NCBI GenBank assembly: GCA_944321435.1
Contig: CALULH010000004.1
Location: 62,001-126,000, forward strand
Direction: 5' to 3'
DNA: 64,000 nt
Origin: an uncultured Coriobacteriaceae bacterium
Lineage (GTDB): Bacteria; Actinomycetota; Coriobacteriia; Coriobacteriales; Coriobacteriaceae
How positions within the stretch are numbered: position 1 is the first letter of the stretch; every line of letters starts with the position of its first letter. The notes below the pieces were generated by a model. The model had not been told where the DNA came from. It did not search any database and saw only the letters and a list, made by a program, of their open reading frames with translations. The position numbers and the translations under genes are program-made. This document shows positions 25,384 through 36,300 of this stretch, piece by piece.

Positions 25384-25538
25384 CTGCCGGGTGGGCGCGC
25401 GGGGCGTGGGCCCCCGTGCCCCGGATGCCTGCGCGATTTGGTGAGAAAGGGCCTTGCTGGCGCCGGCGTTGCGTGGGCAACCTGCCACGCATGGTACAAT
25501 TTCGCTGTTATACCGCAGGTGCAGAAGGGGCCGTGCTT

Positions 25539-26327
25539 ATGGAATACGCCGTCGTTTGCGTGGGCGATCGTCGCAGCAGCGACGACGGCTTCTCGGCCGC
25601 TGTCCGATCTTACTTGGAGAAACGCTACCGCTTCCCGCAGAACGTGGCCCTGCTGCAGCACGACGCCTTCGATCCCGATACCGTGTCCGACCTCACCGCG
25701 TGCGAGCACGCGCTTGTCGTCACGGCGGTTGACGGTACGGGAGCGGCGCCGGGCACGGAGTTTTGCTTTGCCCTTGATGCGGCGGACCGCTTCCCCGGCT
25801 TCCGCAGCAAGGACGAGATGGCGCTCGACGACGTGGTGAGCATCGCCGTCGAGGCCGGGCTCTACCGGGACGGCTACTGCTTTGCCGTGCAGATCAAGGA
25901 CTGGGGCGGCGTGGGCGCGTCGGGCTGGCTCTCGGCTGCGGTTGAGGCCGCGGTGCCGCAGGCAGCCCGCCACGTGGTGCGCTGTTTGGGCGAGACGTAC
26001 GGCGTTGCCGTGGACGACACCTGGGCGGAGGTCGACCCGCTGCGCGCGGGATCGGCGGGCGCGGGCGCGCGCTCGTTCAGCACGCGTTACGGCGTCTCGG
26101 ACAACCAGCGCCTGGCCATGGAGCTCGCCGATCGCCTGTACGCGGCCGGTGCGGAGCTCGTGGCGCGCGAGGGCGCCTGCGTGTCGTGGAAGCAGGAGCC
26201 GCATCCGGCGCTTGCAGCGTTTGGCGTCACCTTCGCCGCCGGGCGCGCGCTCGCCTGCGTAGGCTCCGACCTTGAGGATTACGACATCGACGCGCTTGTC
26301 GCCGCCGTAAGGAAAGAACTGGCGTAG
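25539..26327 (+). CDS. Degenerate M52 protease paralog fused to extra C-terminal domain
   Basis: A 262-residue protein. Residues 1-150 align with the hydrogenase maturation protease at 23990, including CVGDRRSSDDG and VDGTGAAPGTEF, but the Asp62 ligand is Thr62 and the His94 ligand is replaced by Asp near residue 97. Only Asp16 remains, so it is unlikely to bind nickel or cut as HybD does. A further 110 residues (SFSTRYGVSDNQRLAMEL onward) have no match I know. ATG at 25539 follows AGAAGGGG. Possibly a binding or scaffolding protein derived from the protease. Confidence 0.75.
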   Translation: MEYAVVCVGDRRSSDDGFSAAVRSYLEKRYRFPQNVALLQHDAFDPDTVSDLTACEHALVVTAVDGTGAAPGTEFCFALDAADRFPGFRSKDEMALDDVVSIAVEAGLYRDGYCFAVQIKDWGGVGASGWLSAAVEAAVPQAARHVVRCLGETYGVAVDDTWAEVDPLRAGSAGAGARSFSTRYGVSDNQRLAMELADRLYAAGAELVAREGACVSWKQEPHPALAAFGVTFAAGRALACVGSDLEDYDIDALVAAVRKELA

Positions 26328-26353
26328 CGACCTAATAGCGACATGAAGCGGGA

Positions 26354-26405
26354 CGGGGCCGTTGCGTACCGTGCCGGCAGCGCCGCAGGGCATGCAGCGG
26401 CCCCG
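26354..26405. terminator. Bidirectional terminator hairpin between convergent genes
   Basis: CGGGGCCG-T-TGC at 26354-26365 pairs with GCA-G-CGGCCCCG at 26394-26405. It lies between the convergent 25539 and nth genes; a short pyrimidine stretch with TTT follows on the plus strand. Confidence 0.65.
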
Positions 26406-26432
26406 CTCTCCCTTTACGGCGCTTCTCGCCCG

Positions 26433-27095
26433 CTAGCCCATCTTCACGCTCGGGCACAAATCCGCCAGCGGGCACTCCCCGCACTTGGGGCTGCGCGCCG
26501 TGCAGATCTCGCGCCCAAAGCTGATCCACTGGTGGTTGACGGGTGCCCAGAGTTCTCGCGGGATGATCTTCAGCAGGTCCTGCTCGGTTTTGAGCGGTTC
26601 CTTCTCGTGCGTCTTGGGCGATAAGCGCAGCCGGTGCGCAATGCGGTTCACATGCGTGTCCACTGCAATGCCCTCCACGATGCCAAAGCCCACGTTCATG
26701 ACGATGTTGGCCGTCTTGCGCCCCACGCCGGGCAGCTTGGTGAGCTCGGCCATGGTGTGCGGCACCTCTCCGCCGAAGTCCGAAACGATCATCTGCGCCG
26801 CCTCAACGCAGTGCACGGCCTTGGTCTTATAGAACCCCAAGGACCGGATGACCTCGGCAATCTCCGCCGGGGTGGCCCCGGCCATGGCCTCGGGCGTGGG
26901 CCAGCGGCGGAAAAGCTCGGGGGTGACCTTGTTCACCTGGGCGTCCGTGGTCTGCGCGGAGAGCAGCACCGCTATGACCAGGCGGAACGGGCTGGCGTGG
27001 TCCAAGAAGCACTCGACCGGTCCGTAGCGCTCCTCGAGCCGGCGGCACACCTCGACCGCGCGCTCGCGTTTGACGGCGTTGCTTTCCCTGGGCAT
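26433..27095 (-). CDS. nth: Endonuclease III, base-excision repair
   Basis: A 220-residue bifunctional glycosylase/AP lyase that removes oxidised pyrimidines. The helix-hairpin-helix LPGVGRKTANIV contains catalytic Lys127; Asp146 follows in VDTHVNR. The 4Fe-4S cluster cysteines are C198, C205, C208 and C214 with the classic C-x6-C-x2-C-x5-C spacing. Length is standard. It is a single gene between two convergent and divergent neighbours. Confidence 0.96.
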   Translation of the reverse strand: MPRESNAVKRERAVEVCRRLEERYGPVECFLDHASPFRLVIAVLLSAQTTDAQVNKVTPELFRRWPTPEAMAGATPAEIAEVIRSLGFYKTKAVHCVEAAQMIVSDFGGEVPHTMAELTKLPGVGRKTANIVMNVGFGIVEGIAVDTHVNRIAHRLRLSPKTHEKEPLKTEQDLLKIIPRELWAPVNHQWISFGREICTARSPKCGECPLADLCPSVKMG

Positions 27096-27221
27096 GGTGG
27101 TTTCCTTCCTCGCGTGCGCCTACGGAACGGGGCCAAGGACCAAAGGCGCCTAGGGCGTGCGCGGCCTAGGCGGGGCGGCTTTGCGCGGCCCTGTTCCCGG
27201 CGCGCTCATATGCTTCCCGCC

Positions 27222-27953
27222 CTACGCCTGCGCAGATGGGCGGATGACCGTCTCATGGTACGAGAAGAACCCGGGACGCTGGCGGCTCTCGGTGTACTCG
27301 ATCATCACGCCGTCGGCGTCGAAGGTGTGCGACCGCATGACGCCGACGGCGTTGAAGCCGTCGAGGTCCATAACCTGCTCGTCGTACGCGGTAGCGGCGT
27401 CGACGGTGATGGTGCGCTTGCTGGTGCCGATCTTCATGCCCAGCGTGCCTTCAAGGTAGGCGTAAACGGAGTTCGCCACGATCTCGGGAACCAGGCCGGG
27501 CACTTCGTCGGAAAGGTAGAAGCTCTCGTCGGTCGAGATGACCACGCCGTCGGCCGAGCGCGCGCGCATGATGTGCGTCAGCTTGCTGCCCGACGCGAAG
27601 CCGGTGATCTCGGCGAGCGCGTCGTCGGCCTCGACCTCCTCAAAGAGCAGCACGTGGGTTGCCGGCTCAAATCCGCAGCGCGCCGCCAGCTCGTTGAACG
27701 TTTCCAAGCCGTTGTAGCCGCTCGCGTCGATAAGGGCCGGGTTGCGAATCACGCGCACGCCCTTGCCCTGCTGGCTTTGCACGTATCCGTCGGTTGCGAG
27801 CACCGAGAGGGCACGGCGCACCGAGCTTCTCGAGCAATCGTACGCCTGCGTGAGCTCCGCCTCGGAGGGCAGGAACGACTGGTAAGGGTAGCTGCCGTCC
27901 TCGATCTTCTTCTTAAGGTCGTGGTAGATCTGCTGAAACACCGCTTTGGGCAT
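27222..27953 (-). CDS. GntR/UTRA regulator (TreR-like) of alpha-glucoside genes
   Basis: A 243-residue regulator: winged-helix GntR domain (residues 5-70, PSEAELTQAYDCSRSSVRRAL) and a UTRA effector domain (80-235), as in TreR/MalR-type repressors that sense sugar phosphates. It diverges from the alpha-glucoside PTS and GH4 gene, so it very likely controls them. A perfect 16-base palindrome at 28023-28038 upstream of its own start suggests autoregulation. Confidence 0.9.
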   Translation of the reverse strand: MPKAVFQQIYHDLKKKIEDGSYPYQSFLPSEAELTQAYDCSRSSVRRALSVLATDGYVQSQQGKGVRVIRNPALIDASGYNGLETFNELAARCGFEPATHVLLFEEVEADDALAEITGFASGSKLTHIMRARSADGVVISTDESFYLSDEVPGLVPEIVANSVYAYLEGTLGMKIGTSKRTITVDAATAYDEQVMDLDGFNAVGVMRSHTFDADGVMIEYTESRQRPGFFSYHETVIRPSAQA

Positions 27954-28022
27954 GAGCCGTACCTCTTCATCTCTATAGGGCGGGCGAGAAGGGCCGCGAC
28001 ATTGCGCCCCTGCCTGGAGTTT

Positions 28023-28038
28023 TCCTGTACGTACAGGA
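28023..28038. promoter_or_regulatory. 16-bp palindromic operator candidate
   Basis: TCCTGTACGTACAGGA is perfectly symmetric and lies 70 bases upstream of the TreR-like gene. Its GTAC core recurs in the repeat cluster at 28192, so both are likely sites for the same regulator. Confidence 0.7.
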
Positions 28039-28191
28039 TTCTATACCCAGCTGCCCTTCTCGGCGAATCGCCAGGGCTCCGCCTGCGCGTTCGGCGTGCC
28101 TTCTTGCTCGCGCGCCATGCCGTTGCCGCCTTGCCAGCTCTACCCATACCGTTTACCGATGGAAACCAACCGTTCGCTGCTGTTGCCCCTC

Positions 28192-28249
28192 TTGTACGAA
28201 CATGTACGAACAAGTAGGCCTAGTATACGAACTGCAACTTGTACGAACA
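28192..28249. promoter_or_regulatory. Cluster of TGTACGAAC half-sites before alpha-glucoside PTS
   Basis: TGTACGAAC occurs at 28193, 28203 and 28240, with the variant TATACGAAC at 28224. The first two together form a near-symmetric block. They lie in the 417-base divergent spacer, so they are operator candidates for the TreR-like regulator. The rest of the spacer (27954-28370) shows no gene. Confidence 0.7.
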
Positions 28250-28370
28250 TGCTAGCAACCCGCTGAGGCGCCGCACGGGAAGCCGGCAGTCGTAGATAGT
28301 TTCAGTGCGCTGGGCGGCTTTGCGTATCGTCGCGCGAGCCCGAGCGCAGGGGGAAAGGGGATTACCTGCC

Positions 28371-29954
28371 ATGATGCAGAAAATCCAAAAGTTCGGCGGA
28401 GCGATGTTCACGCCGGTCCTTCTCTTCGCCTTCGCGGGCGTGGTGATCGGCCTGGGCACCCTCTTCACCACCGAGGTGATCTTCGGTCCGTTGGCCGCCT
28501 CGGACACCATGTGGTACGGCGTGTGGAACGTCATCCTGCAGGGCGGTTGGACGGTCTTCAACCAGCTTCCGCTGCTGTTTGCGGTGTCGCTGCCCATTGG
28601 CCTGGCCAAGAAGCAGAACGCGCGCTGCTGCATGGAAGTGCTCGTGTGCTACCTCACGTTCAACTACTTCGTCAACACCATGCTCTCGCAGTGGGGCGGC
28701 TTCTTCGGGGTGGACTTCTCCGCCGAGGTCGGCGGCTCCAGCGGCCTTGCCATGGTGGCGAGCATCAAGACACTCGACATGGGCATGATCGGCGCACTGC
28801 TCATCTCCGGCATCGTCATCATGCTGCACAACAAGTTCTACGACGTCGAGCTGCCCGAGTGGGTGGGCGTCTTCTCCGGCTCCACCTTCGTGTACATGAT
28901 CGGCTTCTTCGTCATGCTGCCGACCGCGCTTCTCGCCTGCCTGATCTGGCCTCATGTGCAGGACGGCATCCGCGCCTTCCAGGTGTTCGTGGCAAACGCG
29001 GGGCTTGTGGGCGTGTGGATCTTCGCCTTCTTGGAGCGCGCGCTCATTCCGTTCGGCCTGCACCATCTGCTCTACAGCCCGTTCTACTATGACAACGCGG
29101 TAGTGGCCGGCGGCATCTACGCGGCCTTTGCCAAGCAGCTGCCCGAGATCGCCGCGTCCACCGCGCCCATCAAGGAGCTTGCTCCCTACGCCGCCTACAC
29201 CTGCTCCTGCTGGTCTAAGATCTTCGGCTGCCCGGGCATTGCGCTGGCCTTCTACGCTACCGCCAAGCCCGAGAAGAAGGCCGAGCTCAAGGGCCTCCTG
29301 ATCCCGATCACCCTCACCGCCATCATCTGCGGCGTGACCGAGCCCATCGAGTTCACGTTCCTGTTCATCGCGCCCGCGCTCTTCGTGGTGCACGCGGCGC
29401 TGGCGGCCACGCTCGCCACGGTCATGAACGCCTTCGGCGTGGTCGGCGTGTTCTCCGGCGGCCTCATCGAGATCAGCTCGCTGAACCTCATCCCGCTCAT
29501 GGCCAACCACTGGCAGACGTACGTCACGGCGCTCGTGATCGGCCTGGTGTTCACCGCCATCTACTTCTTCGTGTTCCGCTTCCTCATCGTGAAGTTCGAC
29601 TTCAAGACCCCCGGCCGCGAAGATGACGAGGAGATCAAGTTCGGTAGCAAGGCCGAGTACCGCGCCCGCCAGAACGGCGAGACGGTCGCCCTCGAGGGCG
29701 CTGCCGCCGACGATCCCTACGCCGTGATGGCCGCTGCCGTGCTCGAGCTTCTCGGCGGTGCGGACAACATCGTGGACGTCACCAACTGCGTGACCCGCCT
29801 GCGCGTCAACGTGAAGGACGAGACCAAGGTGGCCGAGGACATCGACTTCAAGTCGGTCGGCACGAGCGGTTGCGCCAAGAACGGCAAGGCCATGCAGGTC
29901 ATCATCGGCCTCAAGGTGCCCAAGGTCCGCGAGCGCTTCGAGGAGCTTCTCTAG
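28371..29954 (+). CDS. PTS EIICB transporter, alpha-glucoside type
   Basis: A 527-residue glucose-superfamily PTS permease. EIIC fills about residues 1-430 with ten or so helices and the conserved CGVTEPIEFTFLF segment; EIIB (about 445-527) carries phosphoacceptor Cys473 in TNCVTRLRV. There is no EIIA domain, so phosphate must come from an EIIA elsewhere. The neighbouring GH4 phospho-alpha-glucosidase points to maltose, isomaltose or sucrose-isomer type sugars. ATG at 28371 follows GAAAGGGG. Confidence 0.93.
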   Translation: MMQKIQKFGGAMFTPVLLFAFAGVVIGLGTLFTTEVIFGPLAASDTMWYGVWNVILQGGWTVFNQLPLLFAVSLPIGLAKKQNARCCMEVLVCYLTFNYFVNTMLSQWGGFFGVDFSAEVGGSSGLAMVASIKTLDMGMIGALLISGIVIMLHNKFYDVELPEWVGVFSGSTFVYMIGFFVMLPTALLACLIWPHVQDGIRAFQVFVANAGLVGVWIFAFLERALIPFGLHHLLYSPFYYDNAVVAGGIYAAFAKQLPEIAASTAPIKELAPYAAYTCSCWSKIFGCPGIALAFYATAKPEKKAELKGLLIPITLTAIICGVTEPIEFTFLFIAPALFVVHAALAATLATVMNAFGVVGVFSGGLIEISSLNLIPLMANHWQTYVTALVIGLVFTAIYFFVFRFLIVKFDFKTPGREDDEEIKFGSKAEYRARQNGETVALEGAAADDPYAVMAAAVLELLGGADNIVDVTNCVTRLRVNVKDETKVAEDIDFKSVGTSGCAKNGKAMQVIIGLKVPKVRERFEELL

Positions 29955-30154
29955 GCGCATCGCCGGCGCTTGCCCGCGCCATCTCTCCCGCGGCTGGGGG
30001 TCCGAGCCTGCGCTTCTCGCCCCGCCGCACCCCTTCGGCGCGCGTAGCCACGCGCTACCCGCCGCTTCCTTTGGGATAACGCAGCCGCACACGGTCGCAG
30101 CGGCGCGCTTCCACTATGCAACCTTCCACGCGACCGGGAAACAAGGAGGACTGA

Positions 30155-31504
<1,350 letters not shown>

Positions 31505-31741
31505 GGGCTCGTCTCGCCAAAGGTCCTGACGCGCCGCACCGGATGTTCTGCGAGCATGCCCTCGGCGGCATCGCGCTCAGCGCGACGCCGCCCTGCGGGA
31601 CGCGTCTTGCGGGGATCCGGTGCGGCTTTGCGTTCTTAAGGGCCGCGCGTCGGGCGGAAACCGGGCGCCGCCCCGTCTCGCCGCTTCTCCCGGGCGCGTA
31701 TGATGGGGCGCGAGGGCATTTTGAGCAAAAAGAGGACGACC

Positions 31742-32281
31742 ATGATTCGCAAGGACCGCGAGGTCACCGACCGCAAGGAGCAGCTGGCCATTATGGCCGC
31801 GTGCGACGTATGCCGCATCGCGCTCAACGATCCCGAGAGTGGATTTCCCTACATCGTGCCGCTGAACTTCGGCGTGGACGTTCAGGGCGACGAGGTGTAC
31901 CTGTACTTCCACAGCGCGCGGGTCGGGCGCAAGCTCGAGCTTATCGCCGAGGATCCCCGGGCGAGCTTCGAGATGGACTGCGACCGTGAGTTCATTTTCT
32001 ACGACGAGCGCATGAGCTGCACCATGGGGTATCGCAGCGTGATCGGGCACGGCGTGATCGAGATGGTGCCCGACGAGGAGCGCGCGGCGGGGTTGGACAT
32101 CCTCATGGCTCACTACCACGCCGAGGAGTTCCCGTACAATCCCAAGACCATTCCGGCGACCCGGGTGTGGCGCCTGAAGGTGACTGACATGACCGGCAAA
32201 ATGCGTGACAATGTGCATCCCGGCGAGAGTCGCTGGACACCGCCTACGTCGTCCGTCGCGGCGCAGGGGCACGAGGCGTAA
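31742..32281 (+). CDS. Pyridoxamine 5'-phosphate oxidase-fold protein
   Basis: A 179-residue split-barrel FMN-binding protein of the PNPOx-like/NimA-like group. IVPLNFGVDVQGDEVYLYFHSA and LIAEDPRASFEMDCD are the typical strands contacting flavin. Such proteins act as flavin reductases or nitroimidazole-reductase-like enzymes; the substrate is unknown. The start is set by AGAGG six bases before ATG 31742. The following membrane protein is 34 bases away, so they may share a transcript. Confidence 0.82.
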   Translation: MIRKDREVTDRKEQLAIMAACDVCRIALNDPESGFPYIVPLNFGVDVQGDEVYLYFHSARVGRKLELIAEDPRASFEMDCDREFIFYDERMSCTMGYRSVIGHGVIEMVPDEERAAGLDILMAHYHAEEFPYNPKTIPATRVWRLKVTDMTGKMRDNVHPGESRWTPPTSSVAAQGHEA

Positions 32282-32315
32282 AGCAAGGGCGTTGAACGCA
32301 GGAAAGGGACGAGGA

Positions 32316-32951
32316 ATGGCTAGGCGCAACAAGAATCGGGCCGCAGCTGCGGCGCGCGGCACGTCGAAGGATCCCAAGGCCTTCAAGAACACGGAGGCGG
32401 GTGCGGCTGCGCTGGCCGAGCGGGACGAGAAGCGCGCGGCGCGTAAGCGCCAGCGTCCCGACAGCGCCTTGGAGCGGAGAACGGCCCGGGTGTTCACCAT
32501 CATCGAGGTTATCTTGGTGATCGTACCGGTGGCCTTGGTGTGCTACCTGTGGATGACCGGCGGCTCGTTGGAGGGCCTGCGGGACGCGTTCGAGGCCGAT
32601 CCGGCTATCACCGTCTCGTTCATCACGGCTATGTGCCAGCCGCTGGTTGCGTGGCTGCTGCGCTTTGTGCACCAGCATTACCGCGAGGGGGACGGCGGGT
32701 ACGCGGTCGCCAACCTCATCGGCCTCATCTGCGGCGAGCTGTTGCTGCAGAACGCCGTGGGCGTGTTGGGCTGCGGCTTTTTGCTGTGGCGCATCTGGCG
32801 CCGCGTGGTGCCCAACGGCGAGTTCGCCGCATGGCGGCGTGACCGCACTCTCGGCGGCAAGCTGGCCGACCTTTCCGGCGTGATCGTGATCATCTTGCTG
32901 GGCGCCATCTGCGCCTTTGCCACTTGGCGTCTGAGCACGGCTGCGGCGTAG
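32316..32951 (+). CDS. Small membrane protein, function unknown
   Basis: A 211-residue protein with a very basic Ala/Arg/Lys N-terminal 55 residues and four hydrophobic segments (about 62-82, 95-120, 130-155 and 185-205). I recognise no family. Its layout, a basic tail then helices, resembles the protein at 19913. A 26-base tandem repeat starts right after the stop. Confidence 0.68.
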   Translation: MARRNKNRAAAAARGTSKDPKAFKNTEAGAAALAERDEKRAARKRQRPDSALERRTARVFTIIEVILVIVPVALVCYLWMTGGSLEGLRDAFEADPAITVSFITAMCQPLVAWLLRFVHQHYREGDGGYAVANLIGLICGELLLQNAVGVLGCGFLLWRIWRRVVPNGEFAAWRRDRTLGGKLADLSGVIVIILLGAICAFATWRLSTAAA

Positions 32952-32952
32952 T

Positions 32953-33036
32953 GCCCTTCTCGCCACGGCTGGGCGGGCGCCCTTCTCGCCCTAGCTAGGC
33001 GGACGCCCTTCTCGCCCCGGCTGGGCGGATGCCCTT
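32953..33036. repeat. 26-bp tandem repeat array
   Basis: Three units starting at 32953, 32979 and 33005, plus the first six bases of a fourth at 33031. Each unit begins GCCCTTCTCGCC and ends with a GGCTGGGCGG-type block. The exact 26-base period and the shared TTCTCGCC core link it to the word repeated across the window. Confidence 0.9.
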
Positions 33037-33069
33037 CCGCGGTTGCATGCATTTTTGTTTGCCAGCGCA

Positions 33070-33170
33070 TTCCGCATGCATTCCTTATCGGCTACAGGCT
33101 GAAATGGGCTTCTAGCCGATACAGGCTGCATGCGGAACTTGCAGCCGATAAAAACTGCATGCGGAACGCC
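33070..33170. repeat. 29-bp duplication with an inverted copy upstream of mfd
   Basis: A 29-base unit (AGCCGATA...CTGCATGCGGAAC) is repeated in tandem at 33114-33142 and 33143-33170. An inverted partial copy precedes it: TTCCGCATGCA at 33070-33080 and TTATCGGCT at 33085-33093. The result is a large dyad that can fold in alternative ways. With the array before it, this accounts for most of the 401-base gap before mfd. Confidence 0.85.
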
Positions 33171-33352
33171 TTGCCGATGGGGGCGGCATGCAGCGTGCCC
33201 TCCCGCCTTCGTGCCCGTCGGCGCCGCGTGCCGGCGGGCTTTTTCTGTGGCGGGCGCTCGTTGTGTCCGCGCGGGCTTCTATACTTGATGGGCGATTCGT
33301 TCATTACGCGGATCGGGCCAGGTCCCGCGCCGCGTTCACAGATAGGCCGCCC

Positions 33353-36300
33353 ATGCTCATTCACCGCATTGCCGCACGGCTGTACAAAACCAAGGCCCTC
33401 AGCACACTTGAGGGTGCCCTCGACCAGGGCGGCGACGCTACGCTGGCCGTGGCGCAGTCCGCGCGCACGCTTATGGCCGCCGCGCAGTTTGCGCGCCGTC
33501 CGCGGCCGACGGCCTACGTTGTCTCAGGCGAGGAGGCTGCCGACCGCGCTGCGCGCTCGCTTGCCGCCTACTTGGGAGTGGAGCGCGTGACGCGCTACCC
33601 GGAGCGACGGGACTACCCCTGGAAGGACGCCGAGCCGGACGCCGCCGTGGTAGCCCAGCGCTGCGCCGCCCTCGAGCGCCTCAACGCGGGCGAGAACTGC
33701 ATTATGGTCGCGTCGGCCCGCGCCCTGCTGCGCTGCGTGCCGCCGGCGGGCCAGCCCTACTTCAAAAGCGAGCGGTTTGCCGTTGGCGACGAGATCCCCT
33801 TTGAGGACGTGCCTCGCCGTTTGGTGGCCATGGGGTACACGCCTTCGGATGCCGCCGACCGCGCCGGGCTTTTTCGCGTGCACGGCGACACGGTGGACGT
33901 GTTCCCTGCGCAGGAGGCTGCGCCGGTTCGCCTTGAGTTCTTCGGCGATGAGATCGACCGTATCCGCCGCATGGTGGGCTCGACCGGCCAAACCATCGGC
34001 GATGCCGAGGAGATTCGCATCGCCCCGTGCCGGGAGCTGGCGCTTACCGAGGAGACCTTGCACAACCTGCGTTTGGCCATATACCGTCCCGCGCAGGAAG
34101 ACACCGAGCTCGCCGCCCTGCTGGAGTTGGCCAACGCCCACGTGGCAACGCCCGAGCTGGACCGTTGGCTGCCGGTGCTCTACGGCTCTACGGCAACCCC
34201 GCTGGCGCACCTCTCCGAGGACGCGCTGGTGATTCTCGCCGAGCCGCGCTCTCTCTTCGACGATTGCACCCGCGCTTACGAGGACCTGGACGCCCGCGCC
34301 ATGGATGCGGGCGTCGATCGGCTGGACGGTCTCTACGTGCGCCCGCAGGAGCTGGACTTCGGCAGGCAGCAGCGTTTGAACTACGTGTCCATCATCCGCG
34401 CGGGCGGTGCCACCACCGCCGAGCTCAAAGTGGAGCAGCCGGCGCTTGCCGGATCCGACAACCGCTTCATTACGCGCATGCACGACGTGGTCAACAGCCG
34501 GTACGCCGTGCTCTTCGCCATGCCCGACCGCGGCGCGCGCGAGAGCATGGAGCTGACCTTCTCGGACGAGGGCATACCCTTCGACGCATCGCTGGCGGCG
34601 GACCCGGAGAACGCCGATCCGCTGGACGACCGCGGCGCGCGTGCAACGGCGCCCAGCCTGCCCATCGGCCGCGTCACGTTTGTGGACGCGCCCATCCCCG
34701 GCGGCGTGGTGGTGCCCGAGGCGCGCTTGGCGGTTTTCTCCGTGAACGACCTCAACGCCCGCCTGGACGCGCGCCGCAACCGCATTCGCCGGCGCCAGGT
34801 GGACGTGACCGAGATCACCTTCCCCTTCAAGCCCGGCGACTACGTGGTGCATGCCGTGCACGGCATCGCGCTGTTCTCGGATATCGTGCGCCAGGAGGTG
34901 GACGGCCGCGAGCGCGATTACTTTTTGCTTGAGTACGCCGGCGGCGACAAGCTCTACGTGCCGCTCGAGCAGGTTGACCGCATCACGCGCTACGTGGGCC
35001 CGGACGGATCCAATCCGCGGCTCACGCGCCTTAACACCGCCGATTGGACCCGCGCCACCACCAAAGCGCGCAAGAGCGCCAAGAAACTGGCCTTTGACCT
35101 GGTCGACCTGTACACGCGCCGGTCGTCCATCCAGGGCTACGCCTGCGGTCCGGACACCCCGGCCCAGCACGACATGGAGGCCAGTTTTCCCTACGAGCCC
35201 ACGCACGATCAGCTCGCCGCCATCGCCGACATCAAGGCGGACATGGAGTCCGGCAAGCCCATGGACCGCCTGCTTTGCGGTGATGTGGGGTTCGGCAAGA
35301 CCGAGGTCGCCCTGCGCGCGGCGTTCAAGTGCGTGGATTCCGGCCGCCAGGTCATGGTGCTGTGCCCCACGACCATCTTGGCGCAGCAGCACTACGAGAC
35401 GTTCTTCAACCGCTTCGCGCCCTTCGACATAGAGGTCGAGGTCATGAGCCGTTTCCGCACCGCCGCTCAGCAGCGGCGGGCGCTCAAGGCGTTTGCCGCC
35501 GGCGAGGTCAAGGTGCTGGTGGGCACGCACCGACTCTTGTCGTCCGACGTGAACCCCGCCAACCTGGGGCTGGTCATCATCGATGAGGAGCAGCGCTTTG
35601 GCGTGCAGCACAAGGAGCAGCTCAAAAACCTGCGCGAGCAGATCGACGTGCTGACGCTGTCGGCCACGCCCATTCCGCGCACCATGCAGATGGCTATTTC
35701 GGGCGTGCGCGACATGAGCCTCATCACCACGCCGCCCACCGGTCGCCGCCCGGTCGAGGTGCACGTGGGCGAGTACGATCCCGACGTGGTGGCCGCTGCC
35801 ATCCGCCTTGAGCTGGGGCGCGGCGGGCAGGTTTACTACGTGTCCAACCGCGTGAAGACCATCGAGGATGCCGAGGAGCGCGTGCACGAGGCCGTGCCCG
35901 AGGCGCGGGTTGGCATCGCGCACGGCAAGATGACGGCGCGCGAGGTGGAGGACGTGATGGTGGATTTTGCCATGGGCCGGATCGACGTGCTCGTGGCCAC
36001 CACCATTATCGAAAGCGGCATTGACAACCCGCACACCAACACCCTCATTATCGAGGATTCCCAGCGCTTGGGCCTGGCGCAGCTCTACCAGCTCAAGGGC
36101 CGCGTGGGCCGCAGCGCCACGCAGGCCTACGCGTACTTCATGTTCCCCGGCGAGCTGCCGCTCACGCAGGAGGCTACGGAGCGCCTGACCGCGCTCACCG
36201 AGTTCCAGGAGCTGGGAAGCGGCATGCGCATAGCCATGCGCGACCTGGAGATTCGCGGCGCGGGTTCCTTGGTGGGGGCCGAGCAGCACGGAAACCTCTC

